Assembly (NCBI RefSeq): GCF_002339505.1
Contig: NZ_DDJO01000002.1
Span: 144,295 to 208,294, forward strand
Source: Corynebacterium sp. UBA2622
Lineage (GTDB): Bacteria > Actinomycetota > Actinomycetes > Mycobacteriales > Mycobacteriaceae
Direction: 5' to 3'
DNA length: 64,000 nt
A program made the position numbers and the translations under genes. Of the stretch, positions 40,916 to 48,371 are shown one piece after another; the first letter of the stretch is position 1; every line of letters starts with the position of its first letter. The notes beneath the pieces were generated by a model. The model saw only the letters and a list, made by a program, of their open reading frames with translations, made no database searches and was not told the DNA's origin.

Positions 40916-41926
40916 CTAGTCGATGTTCACGCCCACCCACACGGGCTCGGGCACGAGGGTCACGCCAAAGCGCTTCTCGACGCCACCCCGGACATCCCTG
41001 GCCAACGCCACCACGTCGTCCGAGGTGGCGTTTCCCCTGTTCGTGAGCGCCAGGGTGTGTTTGGTGCTGAGGCGCGCGGGCGCCCCGTCACCGGGGTAAC
41101 CGCGGGGAAACCCGGCGCGCTCGATGAGCCAGGCCGCGGACAGCTTCTCCCGGCCGTCGGGCTGCGGGAAACGCGGCATCCCCGTCTCACCGACCGTCGC
41201 CTCGATGCTGTCCGCAAGCTCCGGATCGACAACGGGGTTGGTGAAGAACGATCCGGCGGACCAGGTGTCGTGGTCCGCCGGATCGAGAACCATCCCCTTG
41301 GCCCGGCGGGTGGCCAGGATGTTCTCCCGCGCCTCAGCCAGCGGAAGACGCTCCCCGCCCAGGTGGCGCAGGGGGCGGGACAGCTCGGTGGGCTCCAGCT
41401 CCAGCTCCACCTCAAGCACCACCGCACGACCGGTGAACTTCAGGTTGGACCAGCGGTACGCCAAGTCGAGCGACTCGGCGGGCACCCACTCGTCGGTGCC
41501 CGTCTCGCGGTTCCAGAGGCGGACCCGGGAGAGCACGTCCGAGATTTCGGCGCCGTACGCGCCCACGTTCTGCACCGGGGTCGCACCCGCCGAGCCGGGA
41601 ATGCCGGACAGGGCCTCGATGCCGCCGAGGCCGTTGTCCACGGCGAAGGCGACAACGTCGTCCCACACGGTGCCGGCTCCGGCGCGCAGGGTGTGGGCGT
41701 CGACAAGCTCGATGCCCCCGTTCTCCGCGAGCACCGCCGTGAAGCCCAGCCGGCCCTCGGCGACGACGAGGTTGGACCCGCCCCCGACGACGAGAAGCGG
41801 GGCGCCCTCGGCATCGAGACCGGCCACCGTGGAGGCGAGCTCGGTGGCGCTGGCGCAGCGGATCAGGTCGCGGGGGGTGCCGCCGACGCGAAGGGTCGTC
41901 AGCGAGGCGAAAGATGAATTAGACAC
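40916..41926 (-). CDS. murB: UDP-N-acetylenolpyruvoylglucosamine reductase MurB
   Basis: 336 residues, FAD enzyme making UDP-MurNAc for peptidoglycan. TTLRVGGTPRDLIRC and VVGGGSNLVVAEG bind the flavin pyrophosphate; GIPGSAGATPVQNVGAYGAEISDVL is the MurB signature, and GSFFTNPVV contains the catalytic serine. GTG 41926 (MSNSSFASLTT) is fixed by TACCGT 7 bases upstream; a much longer in-frame extension to 43264 is spurious. It is divergent from the DUF2505 gene with only 24 bp between start codons. Confidence 0.93.
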   Translation of the reverse strand: MSNSSFASLTTLRVGGTPRDLIRCASATELASTVAGLDAEGAPLLVVGGGSNLVVAEGRLGFTAVLAENGGIELVDAHTLRAGAGTVWDDVVAFAVDNGLGGIEALSGIPGSAGATPVQNVGAYGAEISDVLSRVRLWNRETGTDEWVPAESLDLAYRWSNLKFTGRAVVLEVELELEPTELSRPLRHLGGERLPLAEARENILATRRAKGMVLDPADHDTWSAGSFFTNPVVDPELADSIEATVGETGMPRFPQPDGREKLSAAWLIERAGFPRGYPGDGAPARLSTKHTLALTNRGNATSDDVVALARDVRGGVEKRFGVTLVPEPVWVGVNID

Positions 41927-41933
41927 GGCAACA

Positions 41934-41939
41934 ACGGTA
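41934..41939 (-). promoter_or_regulatory. -10 hexamer of murB (leaderless), overlapping the divergent promoter
   Basis: TACCGT on the minus strand, 7 bases before GTG 41926. It shares two base pairs with the TAGTCT hexamer of the opposite gene. Confidence 0.5.
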
Positions 41940-41943
41940 GTCT
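41938..41943 (+). promoter_or_regulatory. -10 hexamer of the DUF2505 gene (leaderless)
   Basis: TAGTCT, 7 bases before ATG 41951, overlapping the murB hexamer. Confidence 0.5.
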
Positions 41944-41950
41944 GATGGGC

Positions 41951-42442
41951 ATGACCGCACACAGCGAAACCACCGTGACCATCAACCACCCGGCTGAGAA
42001 GGTCCACAAGGCCTTTACCACCAAGGAGTACTGGGAGTTCATCGCGGAGAACCTCTCGCCGGAGCCCGGCCAGCTCGCCGAGTTCACCGGGGACGCTGCA
42101 ACCCTCTTCGAGGTCCTTCCGCAGTCCATCCTCCCCGAGGCCGCCCAGGCCATGATCTCCCAGGACCTCAAGCTCAAGCGCGTGGTCACCATTGGGGCGC
42201 TCGACGGTGAGGGTGCCCAGCTGTCCTACACCGGCGATGTCAAGGGCACGCCGGTCGATTTCTCCGGCACCATCGCCATGACCGGCGCCGGCGAGACCAC
42301 AACCCTCGCCTACGACAACGAGGCGAAGGTGAACATCCCCTTCATGGGCGCCGCGCTGGAGCCCAAGGTGAGCGAGGCACTCGAGGAGATCTTCTCCAAT
42401 GAGGGCAAGCTGACCGACCAGTGGATCTCCGAGAACCTCTAG
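41951..42442 (+). CDS. DUF2505-family protein
   Basis: 163 residues from ATG 41951 (MTAHSETTVTINHPAEKVHKAF). The start resembles a START/SRPBCC helix-grip fold, as in the DUF2505 family of actinobacteria, with alternating hydrophobic strands and a last helix (EPKVSEALEEIFSNEGKLTDQWI). No catalytic residues are recognised; a small hydrophobic ligand may be bound. A -10 hexamer 7 bases upstream supports this start over the ATG at 41945. It heads a run of three genes with the methyltransferase-like and LmeA-like genes. Confidence 0.8.
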   Translation: MTAHSETTVTINHPAEKVHKAFTTKEYWEFIAENLSPEPGQLAEFTGDAATLFEVLPQSILPEAAQAMISQDLKLKRVVTIGALDGEGAQLSYTGDVKGTPVDFSGTIAMTGAGETTTLAYDNEAKVNIPFMGAALEPKVSEALEEIFSNEGKLTDQWISENL

Positions 42443-42457
42443 CTCCGCACCTCCCCC

Positions 42458-43270
42458 ATGGCCGACCACGCCCACAACCTGCGCGCGCAGGCCGGGCCGG
42501 GTCGGCCTTTTGGCGTGGTCACCCGGGGTACGACGGGCCAGAACCGCCTGCGCCGCTCCGACCGCTGGACCCGCCATAACGCCCGCATCCAGTCTGTGCT
42601 CCGCTCGTCGCCGCGGCCGCTGGCCCTCGATGTCGGTTACGGCGCATCCCACACGACCACCGTTGAGTGGGCCCGCTGGCTGCGGCAGATCAACCCGTCC
42701 GTCGAGGTGGTGGGCTTGGAGATCGAGCCCGAGCGCGTCCTCCCGCCCCGCGACGGCGTCCGCTTCCAACTCGGCGGCTTCGAACTCGCCGGATACCGCC
42801 CCCACCTCGTCCGCGCATTCAATGTTCTGCGCCAGTACGACGTCGCCGATGTCCCCGAGGTGTGGCGGACCGTCACCTCCTGCCTTGCGCCGGGAGGGTA
42901 TTTCCTCGAGGGCACGTGCGACGAGCTCGGGCGCCGCGCGGCGTGGGTGCTTCTCGACGCCACCGGGCCCCTCTCCCTCACCCTGGCGTGGGACCCCCGC
43001 GACGTGTCCCGCCCCTCCGATGTCGCGGAGCGCCTTCCCAAGGTGCTGATCCACCGCAACTCCCCCGGGGAGCGAATCCACGCCCTGCTCACGGACGCGG
43101 ACGCCGCCTGGGAGCACGCCACCGGCTGGGCACCCCACGGCCCGCGGGTGCGCTGGGCCCACGCCCACGCCGAGCTGCGCGAGCGGGGCTGGCCCCTGGC
43201 GCCGCTGCGCCGCACCCTGCGCGACAACACCCTCACGGTCGATTGGGGTGCCGTGGCCCCGCACGTATGA
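42458..43270 (+). CDS. class I SAM-dependent methyltransferase-like protein
   Basis: 270 residues. The fold start PLALDVGYGASHTTTVEWARWL fits motif I (here GYGAS rather than GxGxG), followed by VVGLEIEPERV with the acidic ribose-binding residue and TSCLAPGGYFLEGTCDELG as motif post-I/III. A target or catalytic residue cannot be named. It starts 15 bp after the DUF2505 gene and its stop overlaps the next gene by ATGA, so the three are co-transcribed. In high-GC shadow frames only this one keeps the fold. Confidence 0.75.
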   Translation: MADHAHNLRAQAGPGRPFGVVTRGTTGQNRLRRSDRWTRHNARIQSVLRSSPRPLALDVGYGASHTTTVEWARWLRQINPSVEVVGLEIEPERVLPPRDGVRFQLGGFELAGYRPHLVRAFNVLRQYDVADVPEVWRTVTSCLAPGGYFLEGTCDELGRRAAWVLLDATGPLSLTLAWDPRDVSRPSDVAERLPKVLIHRNSPGERIHALLTDADAAWEHATGWAPHGPRVRWAHAHAELRERGWPLAPLRRTLRDNTLTVDWGAVAPHV

Positions 43271-44058
43271 TGTTGCGCATGAAGACAGCCTGGAAAGTCG
43301 TCGTCGGAGTTCTCGCCGCCCTGCTCGTCCTCCTCCTCGTGGCGGAGTTCGGGTTGCGCGCCTACATGGCCCACGAGATCCGCACCGACATCGCGGCGCA
43401 GAACCCCGATGTCTCCCAGGCCCGCGATGCCGAGGTCTCCTTCGGCCCGAGCCCCATAACGCTGGGCCTGATGCGCGGAACCATCCCCCACATGGCCATG
43501 AAAACTCCCTCCACCCTCTCGATCAACGGCGATTCCTTCACCGGCCAGCCCGCCGCGGACATCCGGGTGGACAACCTGCACGTCAACAACGGGCGGCAGG
43601 TGGCCGAAAACTTCGTCCTCACGACCGAGCTCCCCGACGACTACGTCCGCGTCATCCTCGAGCAGCAGCTCAGTCAGTCGCTCCAGCAGGCCGGTGCCGG
43701 GCGGGGCTCGCTTCTCGACGGCCTGCTCACCGTCTCCAGCGTCACCTCCCACCCGGAGAACGGCACCTTCTCCATCGGGGTGAGCGGCGGGGCCGCCGAC
43801 CTCGAGCTGCGCCCGAAGATGGACGGCGACCGGCTCACCTTCGATGCCAGCTCCACCAAGCTTTTCGGGTTCCAGCTCCCCGAGAGCGCAACCGCCGGAA
43901 TCACCGGTGCGATAGACAAGGGGATGCAGGACTCAGTGACGGGTGAGCTCGCGGTGCGCGACTTCACCGTCGTCGACGGCGGCCTGAACGTCACCCTCGC
44001 CGGCCACGACGTGGACATGGAGAAGATGGCCCAGACCGCCCCCGTGGCCAGCCGGTAA
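43267..44058 (+). CDS. LmeA/DUF2993-type periplasmic lipid-binding protein
   Basis: 263 residues. Signal or anchor segment (KTAWKVVVGVLAALLVLLLVA) then a beta-rich domain with repeats of VSFGPSPITLGLMRG, LHVNNG, VTSHPENGTFSIGV and LAGHDVDMEKMA. The domain resembles the LmeA family that binds phosphatidylinositol and helps lipomannan elongation in mycobacteria. The start ATG 43267 is coupled to the methyltransferase stop; 43279 (MKTAWK) is an equally good choice. It ends with no spacer against the convergent DeoC-like gene. Confidence 0.75.
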   Translation: MMLRMKTAWKVVVGVLAALLVLLLVAEFGLRAYMAHEIRTDIAAQNPDVSQARDAEVSFGPSPITLGLMRGTIPHMAMKTPSTLSINGDSFTGQPAADIRVDNLHVNNGRQVAENFVLTTELPDDYVRVILEQQLSQSLQQAGAGRGSLLDGLLTVSSVTSHPENGTFSIGVSGGAADLELRPKMDGDRLTFDASSTKLFGFQLPESATAGITGAIDKGMQDSVTGELAVRDFTVVDGGLNVTLAGHDVDMEKMAQTAPVASR

Positions 44059-44595
44059 CTAGGGCACTGCCGGCGCGGCGAACACCCGCGCGGCCCCGGC
44101 CTCCAGTGCGGCAACCGCCGCGTCCACGCCCGGTTCCACCCCGAACACCGCGACCTCGAGGGGGGTGTCCGGCGGGGCAATGCCGGCGGGAACCGCGAGG
44201 ACCTCGAGCCCGGCCATCGCCGCCGCCCGCGCCTGGGGCGGATCGCCCGTGTAGACGAGCCCGAGCCTGGCCGGCGCAGCCACCGCCTGGCGCACGGCGA
44301 CGATGTCGGCCAGCAGAGCGGTTCCGTCCAGCTCCCCGTCCACGGCGAGCCACACCTCCCCCGCCCCCGTCTCGGTGGCGAGACGTGCCTCCGCGGCCTT
44401 GATCACGCTGTGGTGGCGGCCCGTCGGCCAGCCGGCGACCGCCACAACGGGAACACCTGCCCTCGCGGCCGCGGTGATGTGGGTCGGCTCCACGACCGCG
44501 CCCGCGCCGGCGGCCTCCGCGTCAAACGAAAAAGGCGGCCGGCGCCCGAGGAGGCAAACCCCCGCCCGGGTGGCCAGCCACTGCAGGTCGTCCAC
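44059..44595 (-). CDS. degenerate DeoC-like (deoxyribose-phosphate aldolase) protein
   Basis: 178 residues, against about 220 for DeoC. AGVCLLGRRP aligns with the VCVYP start and VVAVAGWPTGRHHSVIKAAEARLATETGAGEVWLAVD with the DeoC core (VAGFPxG...KxxEAxxAxxxGAxEVD). The Schiff-base lysine region is AMAGLEVLAVPAG, without lysine; the whole chain has one lysine (in HHSVIKAAE). Aldolase activity by the known mechanism is therefore unlikely. GTG 44595 is 5 bp after the stop of the DUF2516-type gene. The proper start could lie upstream if the gene is a remnant. Confidence 0.6.
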   Translation of the reverse strand: MDDLQWLATRAGVCLLGRRPPFSFDAEAAGAGAVVEPTHITAAARAGVPVVAVAGWPTGRHHSVIKAAEARLATETGAGEVWLAVDGELDGTALLADIVAVRQAVAAPARLGLVYTGDPPQARAAAMAGLEVLAVPAGIAPPDTPLEVAVFGVEPGVDAAVAALEAGAARVFAAPAVP

Positions 44596-44600
44596 GGCGC

Positions 44601-44915
44601 CTACCAGCTGTAGTTGCCGCGAATGATGTCGTTGAGCTGCGGGCGCACGTCCAGGTAGTAGATGCCCACCGCCACCGCGCCGAACCAGGCGACGAAGGGG
44701 AAGCGGAACAGGCACACGAGCGACGCGAGGGCGAGGATCCCCACCCAGACCCACTTGCTCTGTCGGCTCCCGGCCTCGTAGGCGTCCTCCCGGGTGGTGG
44801 CGGCGAGGACCACGCCGACCACGCCGGCGATGCCGACGAGTACGAACAGGAGATTGCGCACCAGGGTGGGGACCATCAGGACGGTTCCCACGAGCCCCAG
44901 GCTGCCAGTAAACAC
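44601..44915 (-). CDS. DUF2516-type small membrane protein
   Basis: 104 residues from GTG 44915. Three hydrophobic segments: near the N-terminus (LVRNLLFVLVGIAGVVGVVLA), the middle (WVWVGILALASLVCLFRFPFVAWFGAVAVGIYYL) and a YYLDVRPQLNDIIRG end typical of DUF2516 proteins. An AGAGG sequence lies about 6 bases before the GTG, which is the reason for rejecting the longer reading that extends to 45098. Function unknown. The DeoC-like gene follows in the same direction. Confidence 0.72.
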   Translation of the reverse strand: MFTGSLGLVGTVLMVPTLVRNLLFVLVGIAGVVGVVLAATTREDAYEAGSRQSKWVWVGILALASLVCLFRFPFVAWFGAVAVGIYYLDVRPQLNDIIRGNYSW

Positions 44916-44970
44916 ACGTACCTCTTTCTGCGATGCCGTCCGGGCCCGCGCGGCGGTGCCCGGCGGCGCG

Positions 44971-45675
44971 TTACTTCTCGGTTTCGGCGGCGCCGGGGTT
45001 TCCGGCGGTGTCGCGGGTCTCCTCCGAGACGACTTCACCGTCGACGACGTTGTCCTCGCGGCCCTCGCGGCCGTCGCGGGCAGCGCTGCCGCCGGCACCG
45101 TTGAACTGCTCGCTGACCTTGCCGATCATCCCCTCGAGACGCGCACGCAGGTCGTTGACGGTGCCCTCGGCATCGATGTCGGACTCCTCCGCGCGGTTGC
45201 GCACCCCGGCGACGGCCTGGTTGAAGGCCTCCCGAACCTCCGAGAGGGCGTCGCTGAACGCGGCCTTGGCATCCTCCGTCTGCGGCGAGTTCACGGTCGC
45301 GTCACCCGCGCGGGAAAGCGAGCCGGTGAGATCGCGCAGGATGCCCTCGGCATCGGTGGCGAAGGAGGAGGCCGCCGCGCGGAAGTCGCGGTCGTTGTCC
45401 GCGGAGCTGAAGGAGGCACGCGCGTTCTCCACGGCCGCCTTGAACTGTGTCCCCAGCGTGTCGTTGTCGGCGGCACCGCCGAGGGCGTGCGCGCCCTGCG
45501 GGGCCTCCGCGCCGCGGTCCTCCCGGAAGTTGTGCGCGAAGTGGCTGACGACGTTGCTCAGCGCCGAGCCGGCCAGCAGCCACGCCTCGCCCGCGCTCTT
45601 CAGGCTGTCCATGAGCGAGCCGTCGTTCGCGTCGGGTGTGCCGGCGCCGCTGCGGGGCGTGTTGTCCGAAGTCAT
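44971..45675 (-). CDS. CGLAU_01105-like acidic helical protein
   Basis: 234 residues, soluble, rich in Ala, Asp and Glu, with long predicted helices broken by short polar turns. Sequence repeats of F...A...AR and the acidic C-terminus (REDNVVDGEVVSEETRD) give it the look of a coiled-coil or elongated helical bundle protein. No membrane segment, signal or enzymatic motif. A GGATATTGC stretch before ATG 45675 is a poor ribosome binding site. The DUF445 gene lies 56 bp upstream, so they may share a transcript. Corynebacteria carry homologues of unknown function. Confidence 0.68.
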   Translation of the reverse strand: MTSDNTPRSGAGTPDANDGSLMDSLKSAGEAWLLAGSALSNVVSHFAHNFREDRGAEAPQGAHALGGAADNDTLGTQFKAAVENARASFSSADNDRDFRAAASSFATDAEGILRDLTGSLSRAGDATVNSPQTEDAKAAFSDALSEVREAFNQAVAGVRNRAEESDIDAEGTVNDLRARLEGMIGKVSEQFNGAGGSAARDGREGREDNVVDGEVVSEETRDTAGNPGAAETEK

Positions 45676-45731
45676 GATGCAATATCCTTTTTGTCGGCGG
45701 AGGACGCGGGAGCGCTGCCCCGGTCATTTCC

Positions 45732-47015
45732 TCAGAAAAACAGTAACTGGGAGACAGTGTAGATAGCCAAACCCGCGAGCGCACCCACGATCGTGCCGTT
45801 CAGGCGGATGAACTGCAGGTCCTTGCCCACCATCAGCTCGATTTTCTCGCTCGCCTCCTCACCGTCCCAGCGCTGGATCGTCTCCGAGATGATGCCGACG
45901 ATCTCGCCCGCGCCGTTCTCGGCGACGAAGTGGGTCACCCGCTGCAGGTTCTCCTCCGCAGCCGCGCGGACTTCCGGGTCACGGACCAGCTTGCCGCCCC
46001 ACTCCAGGCAGAGCGAGGTGATCTTGCGCCGCAGCACGGAGCCGGGATCCGTCGCCGCGTCGACGAGCGAGGCGGAGACCTGTTCCCAGATCCCGCCCGA
46101 GACATCCGCCAGCGCGCGCGAGCCCAGCACGTCGGCCTTGAGCCCCTCCACACGCGCGATCATGTCGGGGTCATGCTTGAGATTCGATGCGAACTGGGAG
46201 ACCTGCCGGCGGATCGCTCGGCGTGCCTCGTGGTCAGGGTTGGTGTCCACCTCCGCCATGAAGTCCACCATCTCCCGGTACACGCGCTCGCCGACCAGCT
46301 CCTTGGCAAAGCGGGGCGCCCACCTGGGCATGCGCTCGTCGATCATCGTGACGATGGTGCCCTCCATGCCCGCGACCTTGTCCCGGCCCCAGGAGACGAC
46401 GTCGTCGACAAGCGGCTCTATCTTGCCGTCGGCGATGAGCCCGTCGAGGGCCCGGCCGAGCGGCGGGCCCCATTCGGGCTCGGCGGCGCGGCTGACAACC
46501 TGTTCCCGGATGAAGCGCTCGGCCTCCACCGGGTCGATGCCGGTCACGGTGCGCTGGATGAATCCGCCGGCGCGGTGCGAGACTGCCTCCGCGTTCCCTG
46601 GTTGCGTGAGCCAGCCACCCACCCGCCGGGGTACGTCCGCGGCCGCGACCTTTTCCGTGATGGTCTGCGCGTTGAGGAAGTTCTCCCCGACAAAGTCGCT
46701 GAGCGCCTCCGCCACCTGGTCCTTCTTCCTCGGAATGATGGCCGTGTGCGGGATGGGGATGCCCATCGGGTAGCGGAACAGCGCGGTGACGGCGAACCAG
46801 TCCGCCAGCCCGCCCACCATGCCGGCCTCGGCCGCCGCGCGCACGTAACCGACCCACACCGGGGCCTCCCCGCGGGACTGCCACCAGGAGCAGGACAGGA
46901 AGATGGCGGCCATCAGCACGAGAAGGCTGGTGACAAAGATCTTGTGCTTGCGCAGCGTCGCGCGGCGCTCCTCCTCGTTGCTCGGGGTGGGAAGCGCAAA
47001 AGCGTTTTCAGGCAT
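45732..47015 (-). CDS. DUF445 family membrane protein
   Basis: 427 residues. One membrane span follows the basic N-terminus (IFVTSLLVLMAAIFLSC, near 28-45), then the DUF445 signature AAAEAGMVGGLADWFAVTALFRYPMG... IPHTAIIPRKKDQVAEALSDFVGENFLNA, long helices, and a C-terminal membrane segment (LNGTIVGALAGLAIYTVSQLLFF). Proteins of this family anchor in the membrane with a large helical cytoplasmic or periplasmic part; function unknown. Start ATG 47015. It precedes the acidic helical protein by 56 bp. Confidence 0.85.
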   Translation of the reverse strand: MPENAFALPTPSNEEERRATLRKHKIFVTSLLVLMAAIFLSCSWWQSRGEAPVWVGYVRAAAEAGMVGGLADWFAVTALFRYPMGIPIPHTAIIPRKKDQVAEALSDFVGENFLNAQTITEKVAAADVPRRVGGWLTQPGNAEAVSHRAGGFIQRTVTGIDPVEAERFIREQVVSRAAEPEWGPPLGRALDGLIADGKIEPLVDDVVSWGRDKVAGMEGTIVTMIDERMPRWAPRFAKELVGERVYREMVDFMAEVDTNPDHEARRAIRRQVSQFASNLKHDPDMIARVEGLKADVLGSRALADVSGGIWEQVSASLVDAATDPGSVLRRKITSLCLEWGGKLVRDPEVRAAAEENLQRVTHFVAENGAGEIVGIISETIQRWDGEEASEKIELMVGKDLQFIRLNGTIVGALAGLAIYTVSQLLFF

Positions 47016-47066
47016 GCCTCGATTAAAGCAGCCCGGGGCGATACGGGGTTCGGCCAGGCACGAAAG

Positions 47067-47093
47067 AGCTCCCTGCCGGGTGGGCAGGGAGCT
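47067..47093 (-). terminator. hairpin between the small TM gene and DUF445
   Basis: agctccctgcc (47067-47077) pairs with ggcagggagct (47083-47093) over a 5-base loop; on the minus strand it is followed by a short T run (CTTTC). It would end the 47141-47512 gene. Confidence 0.6.
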
Positions 47094-47140
47094 GGGTGGC
47101 GCTTGACGACGCGCCGTGAGCGGCGCCCCGGGTATAACCG

Positions 47141-47512
47141 CTAGTTGATGCGGCCGGTGCGGGTGCGGTACTCCTTGTACCCCCTGCGCGCCGTGGAGAT
47201 GAGCACCACACCGAGGATGAGAGTCAGCGCCACCTCCACCAGCCCGAGCACGAGGAGGCGGTTGCTCAGATCCACCTGGGAGCCGGAGCCCCAGAGGTGG
47301 GCAGCGGCGCCCCAGACTGCCAAACCGATGCCGAACAGGGCCGCGAGGATCAGGCCCAGACCGATCCACAGCTTGCGCGTGTGGAGGGAGGAGTGGGGCG
47401 CACCCAGCGAGACCGGGTCGTAGCCCTCGATGTAGGCGTCCTCGATGCGCGCCTCGTAATCCGGGAAGGACTCGGTGCGGATGTCCGCCACGGAGTCGTT
47501 GGTGAAAGCCAT
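47141..47512 (-). CDS. small two-span membrane protein
   Basis: 123 residues. An acidic, Tyr-rich N-terminus (about 45 residues), then two membrane segments (WIGLGLILAALFGIGLAVWG and LLVLGLVEVALTLILGVVLIS) and a basic C-terminal tail (RRGYKEYRTRTGRIN). No domain recognised. An AAGGA site lies about 10 bases before ATG 47512. Downstream hairpin at 47067-47093 probably ends the transcript. It lies behind sdhB in the same direction with 109 bp between, so it may be an independent unit. Confidence 0.65.
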   Translation of the reverse strand: MAFTNDSVADIRTESFPDYEARIEDAYIEGYDPVSLGAPHSSLHTRKLWIGLGLILAALFGIGLAVWGAAAHLWGSGSQVDLSNRLLVLGLVEVALTLILGVVLISTARRGYKEYRTRTGRIN

Positions 47513-47621
47513 GTCACTCGTTTCCTTCGTTTGGCTGGTGAAGCAAGGGAGGTGGGAGTCTTACCTGCGCACCAGTATACGGGGTGTTTTCACCCCCGCA
47601 CACGGTGTGCAGGTGCGCCCT

Positions 47622-48371
47622 CTAGTTGTCGTTGCCGCGGAACGCCGCGCGGGCGCGCTCCGCGTTGATGGAACTGACCGCATCCAGCGGAATGCCGGCC
47701 GGGCAGACATCGGCGCACTCGCCGAACAGCGAGCAGTGGCCGAAGTTGGTCTCCAGCTCGTCCACCATCTGGCGGGCGCGCTTGCCGCGCTCCTCCTTGC
47801 CCAACGGGAGGAGCTTGAGGTGCTTCAGCTTGGCGCCGGTGAACAGGTGGGCCGCACCGTTCGGGCACGCTGCCACGCAGGCGCCACAGCCGATGCAGGC
47901 CGCGTAGTCGAGCGCACGCTCGGCGTCGTGGTGGTTGACATGCAGGGTGTCGGCATCGGGGGCGGTGCCGGCGGCCACGGAAACGTAACCGCCCTGCTGC
48001 ATCACGCGGTCGAGCGCGGAGCGGTCGACGGTGAGGTCCTTGATCACCGGGAACGCGCCGGAGCGGAACGGCTCGATCTTGAGGGTGTCGCCGTCCTTGT
48101 AGTTGTTCAGACGCTGCAGGCAGGCAGTGGTGTTCTGTCCCGCACCGTGGGGGCGGCCGTTGACGGTCACACCGCAGGTGCCGCAGATGCCCTCGCGACA
48201 GTCGGAGGCGAAGGTGAACGGCTCCTTGCCGGCCTCCACGTAGGAGTTGTTCACGTGATCGAGCAGCTCCAAGATGGACATCTGCTCCACGGCATCGTCC
48301 ACCTGAACCGTCTCGAAGCTTCCTTCAGTATCGGGTCCGGCCTGACGCCAGATCTCAAGTGTCAGTTTCAT
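47622..48371 (-). CDS. sdhB: succinate dehydrogenase iron-sulfur subunit
   Basis: 249 residues. [2Fe-2S] cysteines in SDCREGICGTCGV and the following AC; then CIGCGACVAACP and FGHCSLFGECADVCPAGIP for the [4Fe-4S] and [3Fe-4S] clusters. Passes electrons from the SdhA flavin to haem b and menaquinone. ATG 48371 shares a base with the sdhA stop (TAATG). The C-terminus is AERARAAFRGNDN. A hairpin-forming GTGTTTTCAC region follows at about 47581-47610, perhaps the operon end. Confidence 0.96.
   Translation of the reverse strand: MKLTLEIWRQAGPDTEGSFETVQVDDAVEQMSILELLDHVNNSYVEAGKEPFTFASDCREGICGTCGVTVNGRPHGAGQNTTACLQRLNNYKDGDTLKIEPFRSGAFPVIKDLTVDRSALDRVMQQGGYVSVAAGTAPDADTLHVNHHDAERALDYAACIGCGACVAACPNGAAHLFTGAKLKHLKLLPLGKEERGKRARQMVDELETNFGHCSLFGECADVCPAGIPLDAVSSINAERARAAFRGNDN

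Noticed and set aside
40916..43264. Extended murB of 782 residues
   Set aside because: The extra N-terminal part is antisense to the DUF2505 and methyltransferase-like genes; the MurB start is GTG 41926 with a -10 hexamer 7 bases upstream.
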